Positions 21,747-32,305 are shown, numbered from the stretch's first letter. The stretch: 64,000 nt of DNA from Flaccisagitta enflata (GCA_965153355.1 OZ231128.1:31620001-31684000), one strand, 5' to 3'. Notes: generated from the sequence alone by a model not told the origin. Translations and numbers: made by a program.

Positions 21747-24700
21747 CTGGCTGCGGCGTATGGGGCCCCTGGTGCAATTCGCCCGATTGTTCCAGTTATT
21801 GTCAAGTCGGGCAATTTTGAGCGGGCCACATACGCCATGCTTGACAGTGCTGCTACTTCAAGTGCAGTGCTCTTAGAAACCATTGACTCTGTCAATGGCA
21901 TGATCTATGAAAAAACCTGCAAACTTTCCACCTTTGATAAGTGTGAAAGTAGCCAGAGGGATTTTGCTAGTTTCAAAATCCTGCCACTTGATCGTTCTTT
22001 CTCACTAGAGGTTGACAACGCCCTAGTAGGTAATATTCTTACCACTGAGAAAGACAAACCCCCTAGAAACCAAGACATTGTGAACTTCACATACATGAGT
22101 GACGTTCACTTTGACGAACTTGACGATACCACCATTGGTGTTATCCTTGATGTACGTTTTGCATGGACCTGGACAGGTCATGGATTACGTTTTCAATCCC
22201 AGGAAGAGCCCATAGCTCTTATGACAAAATTTGGTTGGACTTTAATAGGCCCACCAATAGAATCAACAAGTTCAGATTCTGTCATAGAAGCAGAAGTCTG
22301 TCTCTTGGACGCCCAAGGACTGACTCTTCAGCAAGAGATTCGAACCATGTTCCGACATGAATTCATAATGTCCGGACATGAAGTTTTCCCACATGAGGAA
22401 CTTCATCCTTCAACCAGGGATGAGTTCAGCCTTGAACAAATGGAAAAAGGCATCACGTTTAATGAAAACCTTGGTCACTACGAGGTTCCTCTACCATACA
22501 TTGAGGGACGGATGGCGGCCACTGAGATCTTTAAAGAATGCAACTCCTTTGACAACGCAAAGGCTCGACTAATGAAGGAAAAACATAAGTTTTTCAAGGA
22601 TCCTGCAAGAAAGGAGGGAACTTTCAAGCAGATCCGCGACACTCTTGCAGAAGGCCATGCAAGAGAGGTCGTTGAGCGAGACTTGACTGGCTTACCAGTT
22701 TGGTATATGCCCATTCATGTCGTGACCAGACCTGACAAACCTGGAAAATTCAGGATTTGTCAGGACGCAGCTTCCAGAGTCAATGGAACCTATTTGAATG
22801 AACATCTTTGTGGCGGTCCAGATCTGCTGAACAGCCTCATTAGTGTTATCATGAGATTTTGGCGCCACCCAGTTGCAGTGAGTGCTGATATTAAGAACTT
22901 CTTTCACATGATCCATGTGGCTGATGAAGACGTTGCAGCCCTTCGTTTTCTTTTCTTCAAGGACGAAACAATGAAAGAAATCGTTTCCTATGAGAGTTTG
23001 GTCCACATTTTTGGTGCATCAAGCTCGCCTCCCGTCGCCAACTTTACGTTGCGCTACCATGCCCAACGCATAAGAGAGAAATATGGCGATGAGGTGTTCT
23101 GGCAGATCATCCTGTCATTTTACGTCGATGATTACCTTTCCAGCTTTCCTTCAGTAGAGAAAGCTAGAGAGATGAGACAAAAGATCACTGCTGCACTTGC
23201 AGAGGGAGGCTTTTGTCTCACCAAGTGGGATTCCTCTCATCCAGAGGTTCTGATGGATGAGGATCAGACTCCCCAAGAATCTGCCATTGAAACTGATTCA
23301 TTTGACCTAGTCATGGATGATCTTGCTACTTCTGATGATCAACCTACATTTACGGGTGACATTGAAGCAGCACTTCGAAGCAAGAATCTTGGTTCAGAAA
23401 CCAAGCAGTTTCTCAAACCAGATGAAGCCACTTCTACCACCACAAAGGTGCTAGGACTTGGTTACAACAAAGATGCAGATGAGCTCTTTGTTCGAGTCTC
23501 TGACAAAGCCAAGGAAAAAGTTGGATGCAGAAGAGACTTGCTAAGACGAGTAGCAAGTATCTTTGATCCAATCGGCCTTGTTGCTCCTTTCACATTGAAA
23601 GGCAAACTCCTTTTGCAAGAATCGAATGAACTGAACACAGACTTTGACCATCCTCACCCAGAGGATTTGACTGAACGACTTGAACATTGGCAAGGTTCCA
23701 TGGAGGGACTTAGCCAGGTTAGAGTTGCACGATGCACCTCTACCCCTGAATTGGAAAATTGCCTCACAGACCTGATCGTGTTTTGCGATGCTAGTCGCGA
23801 GGGCTACGGTGTTGTTGCCTATGTCCGGCGATACCACAAAGGCTCTGACAAAGCGTATGTGTACTTTGTCTTTGCAAAGGCACATGTTGTTCCTGCCAGC
23901 ATGCACAAAGGAAAACTGCCGAATCAAGAAGATCACGAAGACTCAATTCCCAGATTAGAACTCAATGCTGCACGACTTGCTGCATTGATTCGCGACTTCA
24001 TAGTCAGGGAATCAGGTGAGACCTTTGAACGTATATTCATGTTCTCAGATAGTCTTACTGTCCTCACATGGCTGAAAGACGTGGACAAGAAGTTCAAAAC
24101 GTTTGAAAACTTCCGAGTCAAAAGGATTCGTGTCCTCACCGATCCCATAGATTGGCGACATGTTCCATCCAAGGAGAACCCAGCCGACATCTGTTCTCAT
24201 GGGCTCAATGCCTATGAGAAAGACATTGAAAGATGGAAATTCTATCTGCATGGTCCTTTGTGGCTATCAATGCCAGAAGAATTTTGGCCACCAGTTTGGC
24301 CCACCAAGAGCAAACAAGCCGATATCAATGTTGCCGCAATTAGCACATTTGCGAATGCAACACCCGAGAAGTTGATCTCCATCAACGTTACGTCAGCTTT
24401 GTTTGAAAGTGATCAACAAGAGGAAAATTGGATTTTGGCTTTGACAGCTAAACATGAACTTTGGCAATACAAAGTGATTGCAGTGGCAAGAAGCAAGAAC
24501 ATGTTTCTGGCTTTCATGGACTTCCTGAAAAGGAAAGCTCAGAAACAAAGTATGAATGGCCTGAAATATGACAAATCAGTGACAGTTCCGCAGTACAAGG
24601 CTGCCGAGTCTATGTTGATTCAAGCCATTCAAAGAAAGCACTTTGAAACAGAAATTGGCACTCTCCTCAAGTTGGGTGTAACTAACCCCAATTCTCACTC

Positions 24701-25883
24701 AGAGTTGAGAAGCAAGTCCTCAAGATTGACAAGTGTCAATCCTTTCCTTGATGACAAGCTGGTCTTGAGGGCAGGCGGCCGGCTGAAAAATGCTGAGACA
24801 ACTGCATACGACAGCAAGTACCCAATGATTCTTCCAAACAATGACAACAATGTCAAGGCATTGATTAGACATGAGCACAAGAAGGTTGGTCATGCAACCA
24901 TCAACCACACCTTCCATGCCATCAGATCTCGCTTCCTCATCTTTGGGGGAAGAACTACCATCAGCTCAGTTCTCCGTTTCTGTGTGCCATGCCAGAAACG
25001 TGACAAACTTCCTAGACCTCAGAAAGAAGGCGATCTTCCTCTTGAAAGGGTCACTTTGGTGAAGCCTTTCAGAGCTTCAGGAATTGACGTGTTTGGACCA
25101 TTTGGTGTCAAACATGGTGGAAGAGCAACTCACAAAAGGTGGGTGCTGCTTGTTACCTGCTTGGCAACAAGAGCCATCTTGTTGTTGCCATTGAAAGATA
25201 TGTCAACACCAACTCTGATTAACGCTCTGATCAAGTTTCAGAATTTGTTTCTTGGACTTGAAGTTCTGTACTCAGACAATGGTACAAACTTCAAGGGTGC
25301 TGACAAAGAAATCAAGAATGCCATCAAGGCTTGGAATGATGAACAAATCCAAGACTCTCTTCTCCTCAAAGGCATTGAATGGAAGTGGGGTCCTCCTCAC
25401 TGTCCTCACTTTGGAGGAGTGTGGGAGCGACTGGTCAGATCGGCCAAGCGCCATCTGAAGTTTCTTTTGGAAAAAGACAACTTGAGCTTGGATACCTTTG
25501 AAACCGCTTTGACTCAGGTTTCAGCCATTCTCAACACCAGGCCCCTGACTCAAGCTTCTACAGACATCAACGACATGCAGACATTGTGTCCGGCTAATTT
25601 CATCTACCCGTACACGATCACCCCATCTTCAACTACCATCCTCCCACCCATTCCTTCGAATGGGGATTTCCTTCGCGCTGCATGGCGAGACGTTCGCCGC
25701 ATTGCGGAAGAGTTCATTGCAGAAGAATTCCGGCAGCGTTGGCACAAGGAATACCTACAGACCCTTCTGCCACGCACCAAGTGGAAGACATCTGCACCTA
25801 AACTGCATGAAGGTCAGATGGTTCTTTTGGTAGATGAGCTACCAAGAGATGGTTCTTTTGGTAGACGAGCTACCAAGAGATGA
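21747..25883 (+). CDS. pol: BEL pol: protease, reverse transcriptase, RNase H, integrase
   Basis: In the same frame as the gag core, after one TGA. The first Met is at 21837, but the protease region starts upstream (AAYGAPGAIRPIVPV). Numbering from that Met: protease active site at 2-8 (LDSAATS, DSA rather than the usual DSG); reverse transcriptase from about 260 (KFRICQDAAS) with catalytic YVDD at 429-432; RNase H with FCDAS at 649-653, PRLELNAARLA and FSDS; integrase zinc finger (HEHKKVGHATINHTFH, CVPCQK) and catalytic D1084 (GIDVFGP), D1147 (YSDNGTNF) and E1197 (GGVWERLV). The C-terminal domain (WRDVRRIAEEF, RQRWHKEYL) runs into a 31-bp duplication and stops early at 25881-25883. All catalytic residues seen are intact. 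Confidence 0.93.
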   Translation: MAAAYGAPGAIRPIVPVIVKSGNFERATYAMLDSAATSSAVLLETIDSVNGMIYEKTCKLSTFDKCESSQRDFASFKILPLDRSFSLEVDNALVGNILTTEKDKPPRNQDIVNFTYMSDVHFDELDDTTIGVILDVRFAWTWTGHGLRFQSQEEPIALMTKFGWTLIGPPIESTSSDSVIEAEVCLLDAQGLTLQQEIRTMFRHEFIMSGHEVFPHEELHPSTRDEFSLEQMEKGITFNENLGHYEVPLPYIEGRMAATEIFKECNSFDNAKARLMKEKHKFFKDPARKEGTFKQIRDTLAEGHAREVVERDLTGLPVWYMPIHVVTRPDKPGKFRICQDAASRVNGTYLNEHLCGGPDLLNSLISVIMRFWRHPVAVSADIKNFFHMIHVADEDVAALRFLFFKDETMKEIVSYESLVHIFGASSSPPVANFTLRYHAQRIREKYGDEVFWQIILSFYVDDYLSSFPSVEKAREMRQKITAALAEGGFCLTKWDSSHPEVLMDEDQTPQESAIETDSFDLVMDDLATSDDQPTFTGDIEAALRSKNLGSETKQFLKPDEATSTTTKVLGLGYNKDADELFVRVSDKAKEKVGCRRDLLRRVASIFDPIGLVAPFTLKGKLLLQESNELNTDFDHPHPEDLTERLEHWQGSMEGLSQVRVARCTSTPELENCLTDLIVFCDASREGYGVVAYVRRYHKGSDKAYVYFVFAKAHVVPASMHKGKLPNQEDHEDSIPRLELNAARLAALIRDFIVRESGETFERIFMFSDSLTVLTWLKDVDKKFKTFENFRVKRIRVLTDPIDWRHVPSKENPADICSHGLNAYEKDIERWKFYLHGPLWLSMPEEFWPPVWPTKSKQADINVAAISTFANATPEKLISINVTSALFESDQQEENWILALTAKHELWQYKVIAVARSKNMFLAFMDFLKRKAQKQSMNGLKYDKSVTVPQYKAAESMLIQAIQRKHFETEIGTLLKLGVTNPNSHSELRSKSSRLTSVNPFLDDKLVLRAGGRLKNAETTAYDSKYPMILPNNDNNVKALIRHEHKKVGHATINHTFHAIRSRFLIFGGRTTISSVLRFCVPCQKRDKLPRPQKEGDLPLERVTLVKPFRASGIDVFGPFGVKHGGRATHKRWVLLVTCLATRAILLLPLKDMSTPTLINALIKFQNLFLGLEVLYSDNGTNFKGADKEIKNAIKAWNDEQIQDSLLLKGIEWKWGPPHCPHFGGVWERLVRSAKRHLKFLLEKDNLSLDTFETALTQVSAILNTRPLTQASTDINDMQTLCPANFIYPYTITPSSTTILPPIPSNGDFLRAAWRDVRRIAEEFIAEEFRQRWHKEYLQTLLPRTKWKTSAPKLHEGQMVLLVDELPRDGSFGRRATKR
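25818..25879 (+). repeat. 31-bp tandem duplication breaking the pol reading frame
   Basis: Two adjacent 31-nt copies (25818-25848 and 25849-25879) starting ATGGTTCTTTTGGTAGA and ending CTACCAAGAG differ at one base (GATGAG versus GACGAG). Since 31 is not a multiple of three, the pol frame is shifted after the first copy. Confidence 0.95.
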
Positions 25884-26033
25884 ATGGAAAGTTGCCAGAG
25901 TTGTGCAGTGTGTATCGGAGAGTGAATCTCATGGACGCCGATACAATGTCAGGACTGCTGACAACAAAATTTTCGAAAGGCATCATCAGCACTTAGTTCC
26001 TTTGGAGCTAGAGTGTGAAGAGTTGGAGAAATA
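25884..26033 (+). pseudogene. Displaced C-terminal end of BEL pol
   Basis: After the 31-bp duplication the other frame continues with DEWKVARVVQCVSESESHGR, YNVRTADNKIFERHHQHLVP and ends at TAG 26031-26033. This resembles the SH3-like C-terminal tail of BEL/Pao integrases (W..ARV......DG..R...V......RP...L.P). It is in frame with the second duplication copy, so removal of one copy in evolution would have been the ancestral state. Confidence 0.85.
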
Positions 26034-26533
26034 GGACGTTTCCTTTAGAATGAGAAACTTTTCCAACATCAGTTTCCATTAAGAATGAGAAACGCTTGAG
26101 AAAGAAGTTCTACCTTTCTCCTTTCTTTTTTGTTCTGGGAGGGTTCACTTCCCTTATTCATTTTTTTAATTAGTCTTGGTACACCTTAGTGTAACATGAC
26201 ATTAGGATCAATGAACGTCAACATTGGTCAGGTATCAACCATACGGGCGGGCGATACCAGGGCGGGCGATACCAGAGTCCAGTCACAGATACGTCACCTG
26301 TGACAGTGCTGACCCATACGGGCGGGCAGTGCTTTTCAAGACTCATCTTAGAGGCCACAACTTGTCATCAGTGGCCATTCAATGATCCCTGGTGAACGTC
26401 ACTGGACCTTCACGGAACCTGGCGATTGCAGCAAGGATCAGGCGAATCAACTTGGACCTTTCGTGGAAGATTCAACTTGGAACTTCAGCAGCGTTACATC
26501 TCTGGAGTGGACGTCATTCCTCACTCGTCTGAC
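26034..26533 (+). other. BEL 3' untranslated region
   Basis: Non-coding stretch between pol and the polypurine tract. It holds two adjacent GGGCGGGCGATACCAG repeats near 26245-26275 and a third ACGGGCGGGC at about 26319. No further ORF of the element is visible. Confidence 0.6.
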
Positions 26534-26542
26534 GGGGGGGGG

Positions 26543-27005
26543 TGTTCGGCGATGTAACGACGAACGTTTAAGCAAGATATGCGCTTTGTAAACAACCTAA
26601 AGATTCTCTCACTACTTTTCATCGATTCAGCGCTCCGCGCACGTTATCGTCTTTACAAGAACATTCGAATTAATTTGATATCTCGTTTCTTACATGATTT
26701 AATGATTCTCGACCTGAAAACTACCCCAACAATGGTAATGAAATGCTTTATTGTAGTCGAATGATTGATTGTATGATTGATTGCTTGATTGAGTGTAAGA
26801 TTGATATATTGACTGTCTTTTGTAGATTATTTGGTAATTAATGCATTGCTTAATCTTTCTCTCTACAGTGTTGAACCTGGCTTGGCCAGTGTGCTCATAC
26901 AAGAATACAAACCGCATACTGTTCAATACCGTTGGGTCTTTACATACAGACAGGGCATAGGAAAGGGCTCGATAGATTTTATAGGCGTGCGTAGATCGCG
27001 AAACA
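26543..27005 (+). repeat. BEL element 3' LTR
   Basis: Starts directly after a run of nine G (the plus-strand primer) and ends GATCGCGAAACA. It matches the 5' LTR along its whole length with clear divergence (for example CGTTCGAGC versus CGTTTAAGC). Confidence 0.92.
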
Positions 27006-27455
27006 AGGTGAGAGCAAAAGCTTAACACTTTTTCCCAGTCGAGATTGATGACCCGGTATTATCATAAATTCCTTAAATCAAGAAACTGCAGCTTGTTTCA
27101 AATCCTCTGCCGCTGCTGCTACTGCTGCTGCTGCTGCTCGAATTTCCGATAAGAGCAAGACAAAAGAACAGTTTTGCCCGTAATTTCTTTGTAGATGATA
27201 ACTAATTCAAAAAAAAAGCTCAGGCGCTTGGCGATTTTTGATATGTCAATGTCAATCTGACATCTAAACCGAAAGTTAAGACTATGACCCCCCGATGTGG
27301 CCTAAATCCCGGAATTCTTGCTACATTGGATGCCTATTGAAAGTTAGCAAAAATTAAAAATGGGCTATTTTCATATGAGTTACAGTGTGAAAATTCTTTC
27401 AATGATATGAGCCAATCTTGGAAGAAGTTTCACTGTGAAACTCACATGTAATTCG

Positions 27456-27497
27456 CCCTTTTTAGTTGTGGACATGCAACTCTGTAAGAGGCTTTGT

Positions 27498-27534
<37 letters not shown>

Positions 27535-27570
27535 GGTCCGTTGGTCCATTGGTCCGTCCATGAGTATGAG
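27456..27570 (-). repeat. Family B copy with CCAT core
   Basis: TTTTTAGTTGTGGACATGCA is followed by GAGGCTTTGTCC and a (CCAT)n block, then a CCGTTGGTCCATTGGTCCG stretch. It is paired with an oppositely oriented copy 270 bp away. Confidence 0.72.
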
Positions 27571-27837
27571 TCAAAAAGTGGGAAAACAAGTGTTTTAGAA
27601 GCTTTTTGTGAAATTGTCTGTGTTGGAAAGGGAGTTGGATGGGGCGCTGGGGGTGAATGGGGGTTACTAAAAAAAACACAATTTTTTCTGTTGCTCATTT
27701 TTGCGCCGTTGGTTCTCTTGAGACATGCTTTATCAGTGAACAAATTAAAGCTTTATTCAAGGGCTTTTGTTTGAGCGCAATCCCAAATCTGCAGCTTTAT
27801 TTGCTTCGAAGTTATACTCAAAAGAAGGTGCAGAGGG

Positions 27838-27963
27838 AAAACAAGGCCAGATACACGGCCATCAGTTGCGCACACTTTCCACTCGACCCCGGACGGACCA
27901 ACGGACCAACGGACCAACGGACAGACAAAGCCTCTCATAGAGTTGCGTGTCCGCAACTAAAAG
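27838..27963 (+). repeat. Family B copy (compact, both ends)
   Basis: A 125-bp element: ACAAGGCCAGATACACGGCC, then three GGACCAAC units, then AGAGTTGCGTGTCCGCAACT and AAAA. AGTTGCG-TGTC-CGCAACT is a 7-bp-stem hairpin. Confidence 0.8.
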
Positions 27964-28439
27964 GTTATTTTGGGGTGAAGGTGATGGAGTAATTGAGGAA
28001 TCCGACATTGTTTAACCCATGCTGTCGGCTTTCATAGTTTTTGTATTTCCTCAATGTCTGTGATGAAAAATGAAGCACCGAATATGATTAATGACAATTA
28101 AACCTTTAAAATCATCATGGACTCTTAACTGAAAATTAAAGGCAAAATTTTTAAAAGTTCATGTCACTTTTGCATGGCGATTTCTCCGCATCAGCTTGAT
28201 TCTGAAAACTAAAACTCTTGGATATGATCCATGGAATCTGAAATAAACCAAACCAGCTCACAAAATGCTGCTCAGAAGGAAAAAGTAGTCTTATTCAATC
28301 ACTTCTATGAAAAACTTGTGTTTCTTTTAATTTGGGTAGTAACCACCCCTCTCCACCCGTCCGCAACGATATTGTGGCCCCGCGTCACTTGTTTGATTTT
28401 TGATTGCTCATTTTCAAATGCTCATTTAATTTCTACATA

Positions 28440-28767
28440 CTGTATTTCCATATTTCAGCGCCCCTCTTTTAATTAGCGCCCACCCCCCCTGTTTTAGGAA
28501 AAATTATTCTCTTCAATCTACCTTTTATTTAGTCAACACCTTTAGATATGAGGTCTTTCATTGTATTTTTATTGGCTTCTGACTATTTTCCTTTCTATTT
28601 TAAGCACAGTTTGTAATTGTTATAACCCAATGTTCATTGTTTTACTTAGTTATTCAGCATTTTGTTCTTTCTCAAATATGTCAGAAGGGCTGCAATTAGG
28701 GGTTAAAACAAGTATTGTCATTCTTTAATTATGTAGACACCTCGGGCGCTAAGTAGAGGAAATGCAG
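28440..28767. mobile_element. ~330-bp TIR element
   Basis: Left (TA)CTGTATTTCCATATTTCAGC then GCCCC; right GGGCGCTAAGTAGAGGAAAT then GCAG(TA). The ends are inverted, with TA at both edges. AT-rich interior, no ORF. Confidence 0.75.
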
Positions 28768-28857
28768 TATTTCTTTTCTCATCAGCGCAATGATCTCCAT
28801 CACTAGTCCTCCTCATAATCGCCAAGTAATAAAACAAGGCCAGATACATGGAAAGGG

Positions 28858-30715
28858 CCATGGCATTTGGCCAAAAACTTGAGTAACGTGTGACAACATA
28901 TGTATTTGAATTGTAAAGATTTTAGCATGCTAAACGGCCAAACCGGCCTACCACCCAACCAGCCTACTTACAGACTATCGAGGAAATAGAAAACGTCCCG
29001 CAAGGGGAACTCTGGCATTTTTCAACCGATTTGGTTAAAATTCTTGGTATGTAGTCTCTAAATGGAGTGACTCAACATATGTATTTGAATTGTAAAGATT
29101 TTAGCATGCTAACTGGCTGGCACCGGCTCAATACCCAACCAGCCTACTGTGGCCGAATAGTGAAAATGTGCATAACTTCTGCATTTTTCAACCAATTTGC
29201 TGAAACTTGCATGTAGTTTCCTGAATAGAATGACTCAATATAAGTATTTGAATCGTGAAGATTTTAGCATGCAAACTGGCCAAACCGGCCCACCACCCAA
29301 CTAGCCTACCAGCCTTAAAGTGAAAAGTTCATAACTTCATGTTTTTCAACTGATTAGGTGTAAATCCAGACAAGCTTCTTTAAATGGAAGGACTTAACAT
29401 ATGTATTTGATTTGTAAAGATTTTAGTATGCTAACCGGGCCTACCACCCAATCTTTAGCCTGGCCAGGCTCACTACCTAAAAGTGAAAATGCATGGGACT
29501 TGAACCTCAATCGATTTATTAAAATTGCATGTAGACTCAAAATTAAATGGCTCAACCTATGTATATGAACAAAGCAGCTTCTCTCAACCCCCATTTGACC
29601 GCTATTTGACAAGACCATTTGACAATACTGTTTGAAAACGGGATGACAACGGCGTTCGACAAATACGTTCGACAACACCATTCTACAACGCCGTTTGACA
29701 ACGCCGATAAATATCGCCATTCTACAACTCCGCTCAACAACACCATTTGACAATACCATACCATAATGCCGTTCAACAACGCCGCTCGATAACGCCGTTC
29801 GACAACACCGCTCGACAACGCAGTTCGACAACGCCAAGCCGACAACGCTGGCGGACAACGCCGCTTGACAACGCCGCTGATAACGCCAGCCGACAACGCC
29901 GCTGACAACGCAGCTTGACAACGCCGCTTGACAACGCCGCTTGACAACGCCATGGATAACGCTGTTGACAACGCCTTTCGCTTGACAACGCCGCTGATAA
30001 CGCCGCTGACAACGCCAGCGACAACGCCGCTGATAACGCCGCTTGACAACGCCGCTTGACAACGCCGCTTTACTTGACAACGCCCGCTTTGACAACGCCG
30101 TTTTGACAACGCCGCTTGACAACGCCGCTTGACAACGCCGCTTGACAACGCCGTTTGACAACGCTGTTTGACAACGCCGCTTGACAACGCCGTTGATAAC
30201 GCCGTTGACAACGCCGCTTTTGACAACGCCGTTTGACAACGCCGTTTGACAACGCCGCTTGACAACGTTGTGTGATAACGCCGCTTGACAACGCTGTTTG
30301 ACAACGCCGTTTGACAACGCCGTTGACAATGCCGTTGATAACGCCACCGTATTAACGCCGTTTCATAACGCCGTTTTCGACAATGCCGCCGGACAACGTC
30401 GTTTTGACAACGTCGTTTTGACAACGTCGTTTTGACAACGTCGTTTTGACAACGTCGTTTTGACAACGTCGTTTTGACAACGTCGTTTTGACAACGTCGT
30501 TTTGACAACGTCGTTTTGACAACGTCGTTTTGACAACGTCGTTTTGACAACGTCGTTTTGACAACGTCGTTTTGACAACGCCGTTTTGACAACGCCGCTT
30601 GACAACGCCGTTTGACAACGCCGTTTGACAACGCCGTTTGACAATGCCGTTCGACAACGCCGTTCGACAATGCCGTTCGACCCCAGTCGCGGACCCATAC
30701 TCTTTCAAGATTTTT
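28858..30715 (-). repeat. Family A composite repeat, copy 3 (inverted)
   Basis: Read on the minus strand it begins TCTTGAAAGAGTATGGGTCC at 30709, then a long minisatellite (30685-29590) of 13-bp units plus a homogeneous block of 14-bp AACGTCGTTTTGAC units at 30400-30580, then several ~163-bp units (29590-28880). The hairpin module is missing. It is opposite in orientation to copies 2 and 4. Confidence 0.88.
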
Positions 30716-30739
30716 AATGACTGATATATAGTATATATA

Positions 30740-31544
30740 CAGAAGAAACCGTTATAAAAGGTGTGGAGGGACCACAATTGTAGCACCCCCCCTACAGCCC
30801 ACATCATTTGTTTTTACTTAATAGGTCTCCCAGAATAACTCATTTTGTTAAAAATTACTTATCCCTGCGGCTTTTTTCGAAGATCATACACCACTGAATA
30901 AGAATTCAGCAGCAAAAATTTTTTTTGAAATTTTTTTATGGCAGAAGTATTAGGCCAAAGGTGATATGAGGTCAAAATTTCAAAATGAGAATTTTATAAA
31001 TCTGATTGCAGAATCATAATCCATGCAAAAAACTGTCAAAAGAAAGTGCTCTTCTTTTATTGATATTCCTTCAGGAACGTTGTCAAAATCAAGGTCAAAG
31101 ATCTAGATCGGGTCAAAATTGCTCTTTTGTTTAAAATTGACCTTATTTAGATCTTTGACCTCAATTTTGACAATCTTCCCGAAGGAATATCAAAAAAAGA
31201 AGAGCACTTTCTTGTGACAGTTTTTTGCAAGGATCATGAATCTGCAATCAGATTTGCAATATTCTCATTTTGAAATTTTGACCTTATATCACCTTTGACC
31301 TGACACTTCCACCATAAAAAAATTTCAAAAAATTTGTTTTCTGCTGAATTCCTATTCTTTAGTGTATTTTCATTGAGAGAAGCTGCAGGGATGAGTACTT
31401 TTCAATAAAATGAGTTTTTCTGGGCGCTCTATTACTTAAAGTATAAGTCACTGCCCGAAATAAAGGAAAAGAAGCATTAGTGTGGGCTGTAGGGGGGTGC
31501 TATAACTTTTGGTCCCTCCACAGCTCTTAAAATAGTTCCTTCTG
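30740..31544. mobile_element. 805-bp near-complete palindrome (fold-back TIR element)
   Basis: The ends CAGAAGAAACCGTTATAAAA and (reverse complement) CAGAAGGAACTATTTTAAGA, then GTGGAGGGACC, GGGGGGTGCTA/TAGCACCCCC and CCCACATC/GTGTGGGC, continue as inverted copies through about 390 bp per arm. The centre is near 31120-31145. TA lies at each outer edge, as for Tc1/mariner-type MITEs. It sits 25 bp from family A copy 3. Confidence 0.88.
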
Positions 31545-31623
31545 TATATTTTTTGCTAATTGCCTTTTGCTGCTTACTGTAGATACTGGAGGTTCTCATT
31601 TATCATAGTAGGGAAAATGTCTT

Positions 31624-31637
<14 letters not shown>

Positions 31638-31656
<19 letters not shown>

Positions 31657-31720
31657 TTCTCTTCTTCGCTTTCTCTCTCTCACACACACATAGTTTCACA
31701 CACACACACACACACACACT
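31638..31720. repeat. (TC)n and (AC)n microsatellites
   Basis: CTGTCTGTCTGTCTCTCTCT followed by two CACACACA runs. Confidence 0.95.
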
Positions 31721-31861
31721 TTCTTCCCATTGTGTTTTTTTGTTTGATTTTTGTTGGATACAAAACCTTTTTCTTTACTGGCAGTCATTTTATTCGGTGC
31801 CATATAGTGCTAAGGTATGATGAGAGAAATTAAGCTACTTTTTCAGATACTTGGAAAAAAT

Positions 31862-31935
31862 TTTAATATTTTTGGATACCTAGAGAGCTGCCGGGAGCTA
31901 CTTGGGCTAGGACCTTGTTGGCGACCGAGCTCCCA
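31862..31935 (+). repeat. Family D right end, isolated
   Basis: TTTTGGATACCTAGAGAGCT then GTTGGCGACCGAGCTCCCAG. Only the right terminal region is recognisable. Confidence 0.5.
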
Positions 31936-32305
31936 GTCATTGCGGTAGTAACTTCATGTCTGTGTCTGTCATGTCATGTCTGTGTCAGGCTGTCAGCCCG
32001 CGGTTGCCTAAAGCGACTGTCAGGTTGACACTTTAAAACAAAAAGATTCTGTTATCAGTCTTTACCACATCTGCCTAAGTGCACCTGTGACTCCTTTCAT
32101 CACCCGCACGCTTCCCAGGTAGTTGTGTTACTGGCGTTGGTTTGAGGTAGTTACAAAACACCACCCAGAACGGAGGGGTGCAGTCCTACGCACGATCCGC
32201 AGCCTAGATGTAAATTTGAAAGTGCGGCAACTTCGTATCATTGATGCTATGCGGCAGCTTAGCAGATTCGGCACCTCTGCTCATGGGTTGCATGTTCTTT
32301 TTCAG

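Larger units (their letters stand above)
18133..27005 (+). mobile_element. BEL/Pao LTR retrotransposon, nearly complete
   Basis: A complete-looking element of 8.87 kb: 5' LTR (18133-18597), leader, gag, protease-RT-RNase H-integrase, nine-G polypurine tract (26534-26542) and 3' LTR (26543-27005). It is BEL/Pao rather than Gypsy because of the gag type, the RT signature YVDD with CQDAAS, the PRLELNAARLA RNase H block, and integrase following RNase H with a long C-terminal domain. It lies on the plus strand inside the interval that should be an intron of the receptor gene. No target-site duplication is obvious (GATTT before, AGGTG after). It carries a gag frame change, an in-frame UGA and a 31-bp duplication, so its autonomy is doubtful. 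Confidence 0.93.

Noticed and set aside
29394-30670. Minus-strand frames of 317 and 372 codons
   Set aside because: Same minisatellite in family A copy 3; low-complexity NGVVKRRCQTALS repeats, no conserved protein.
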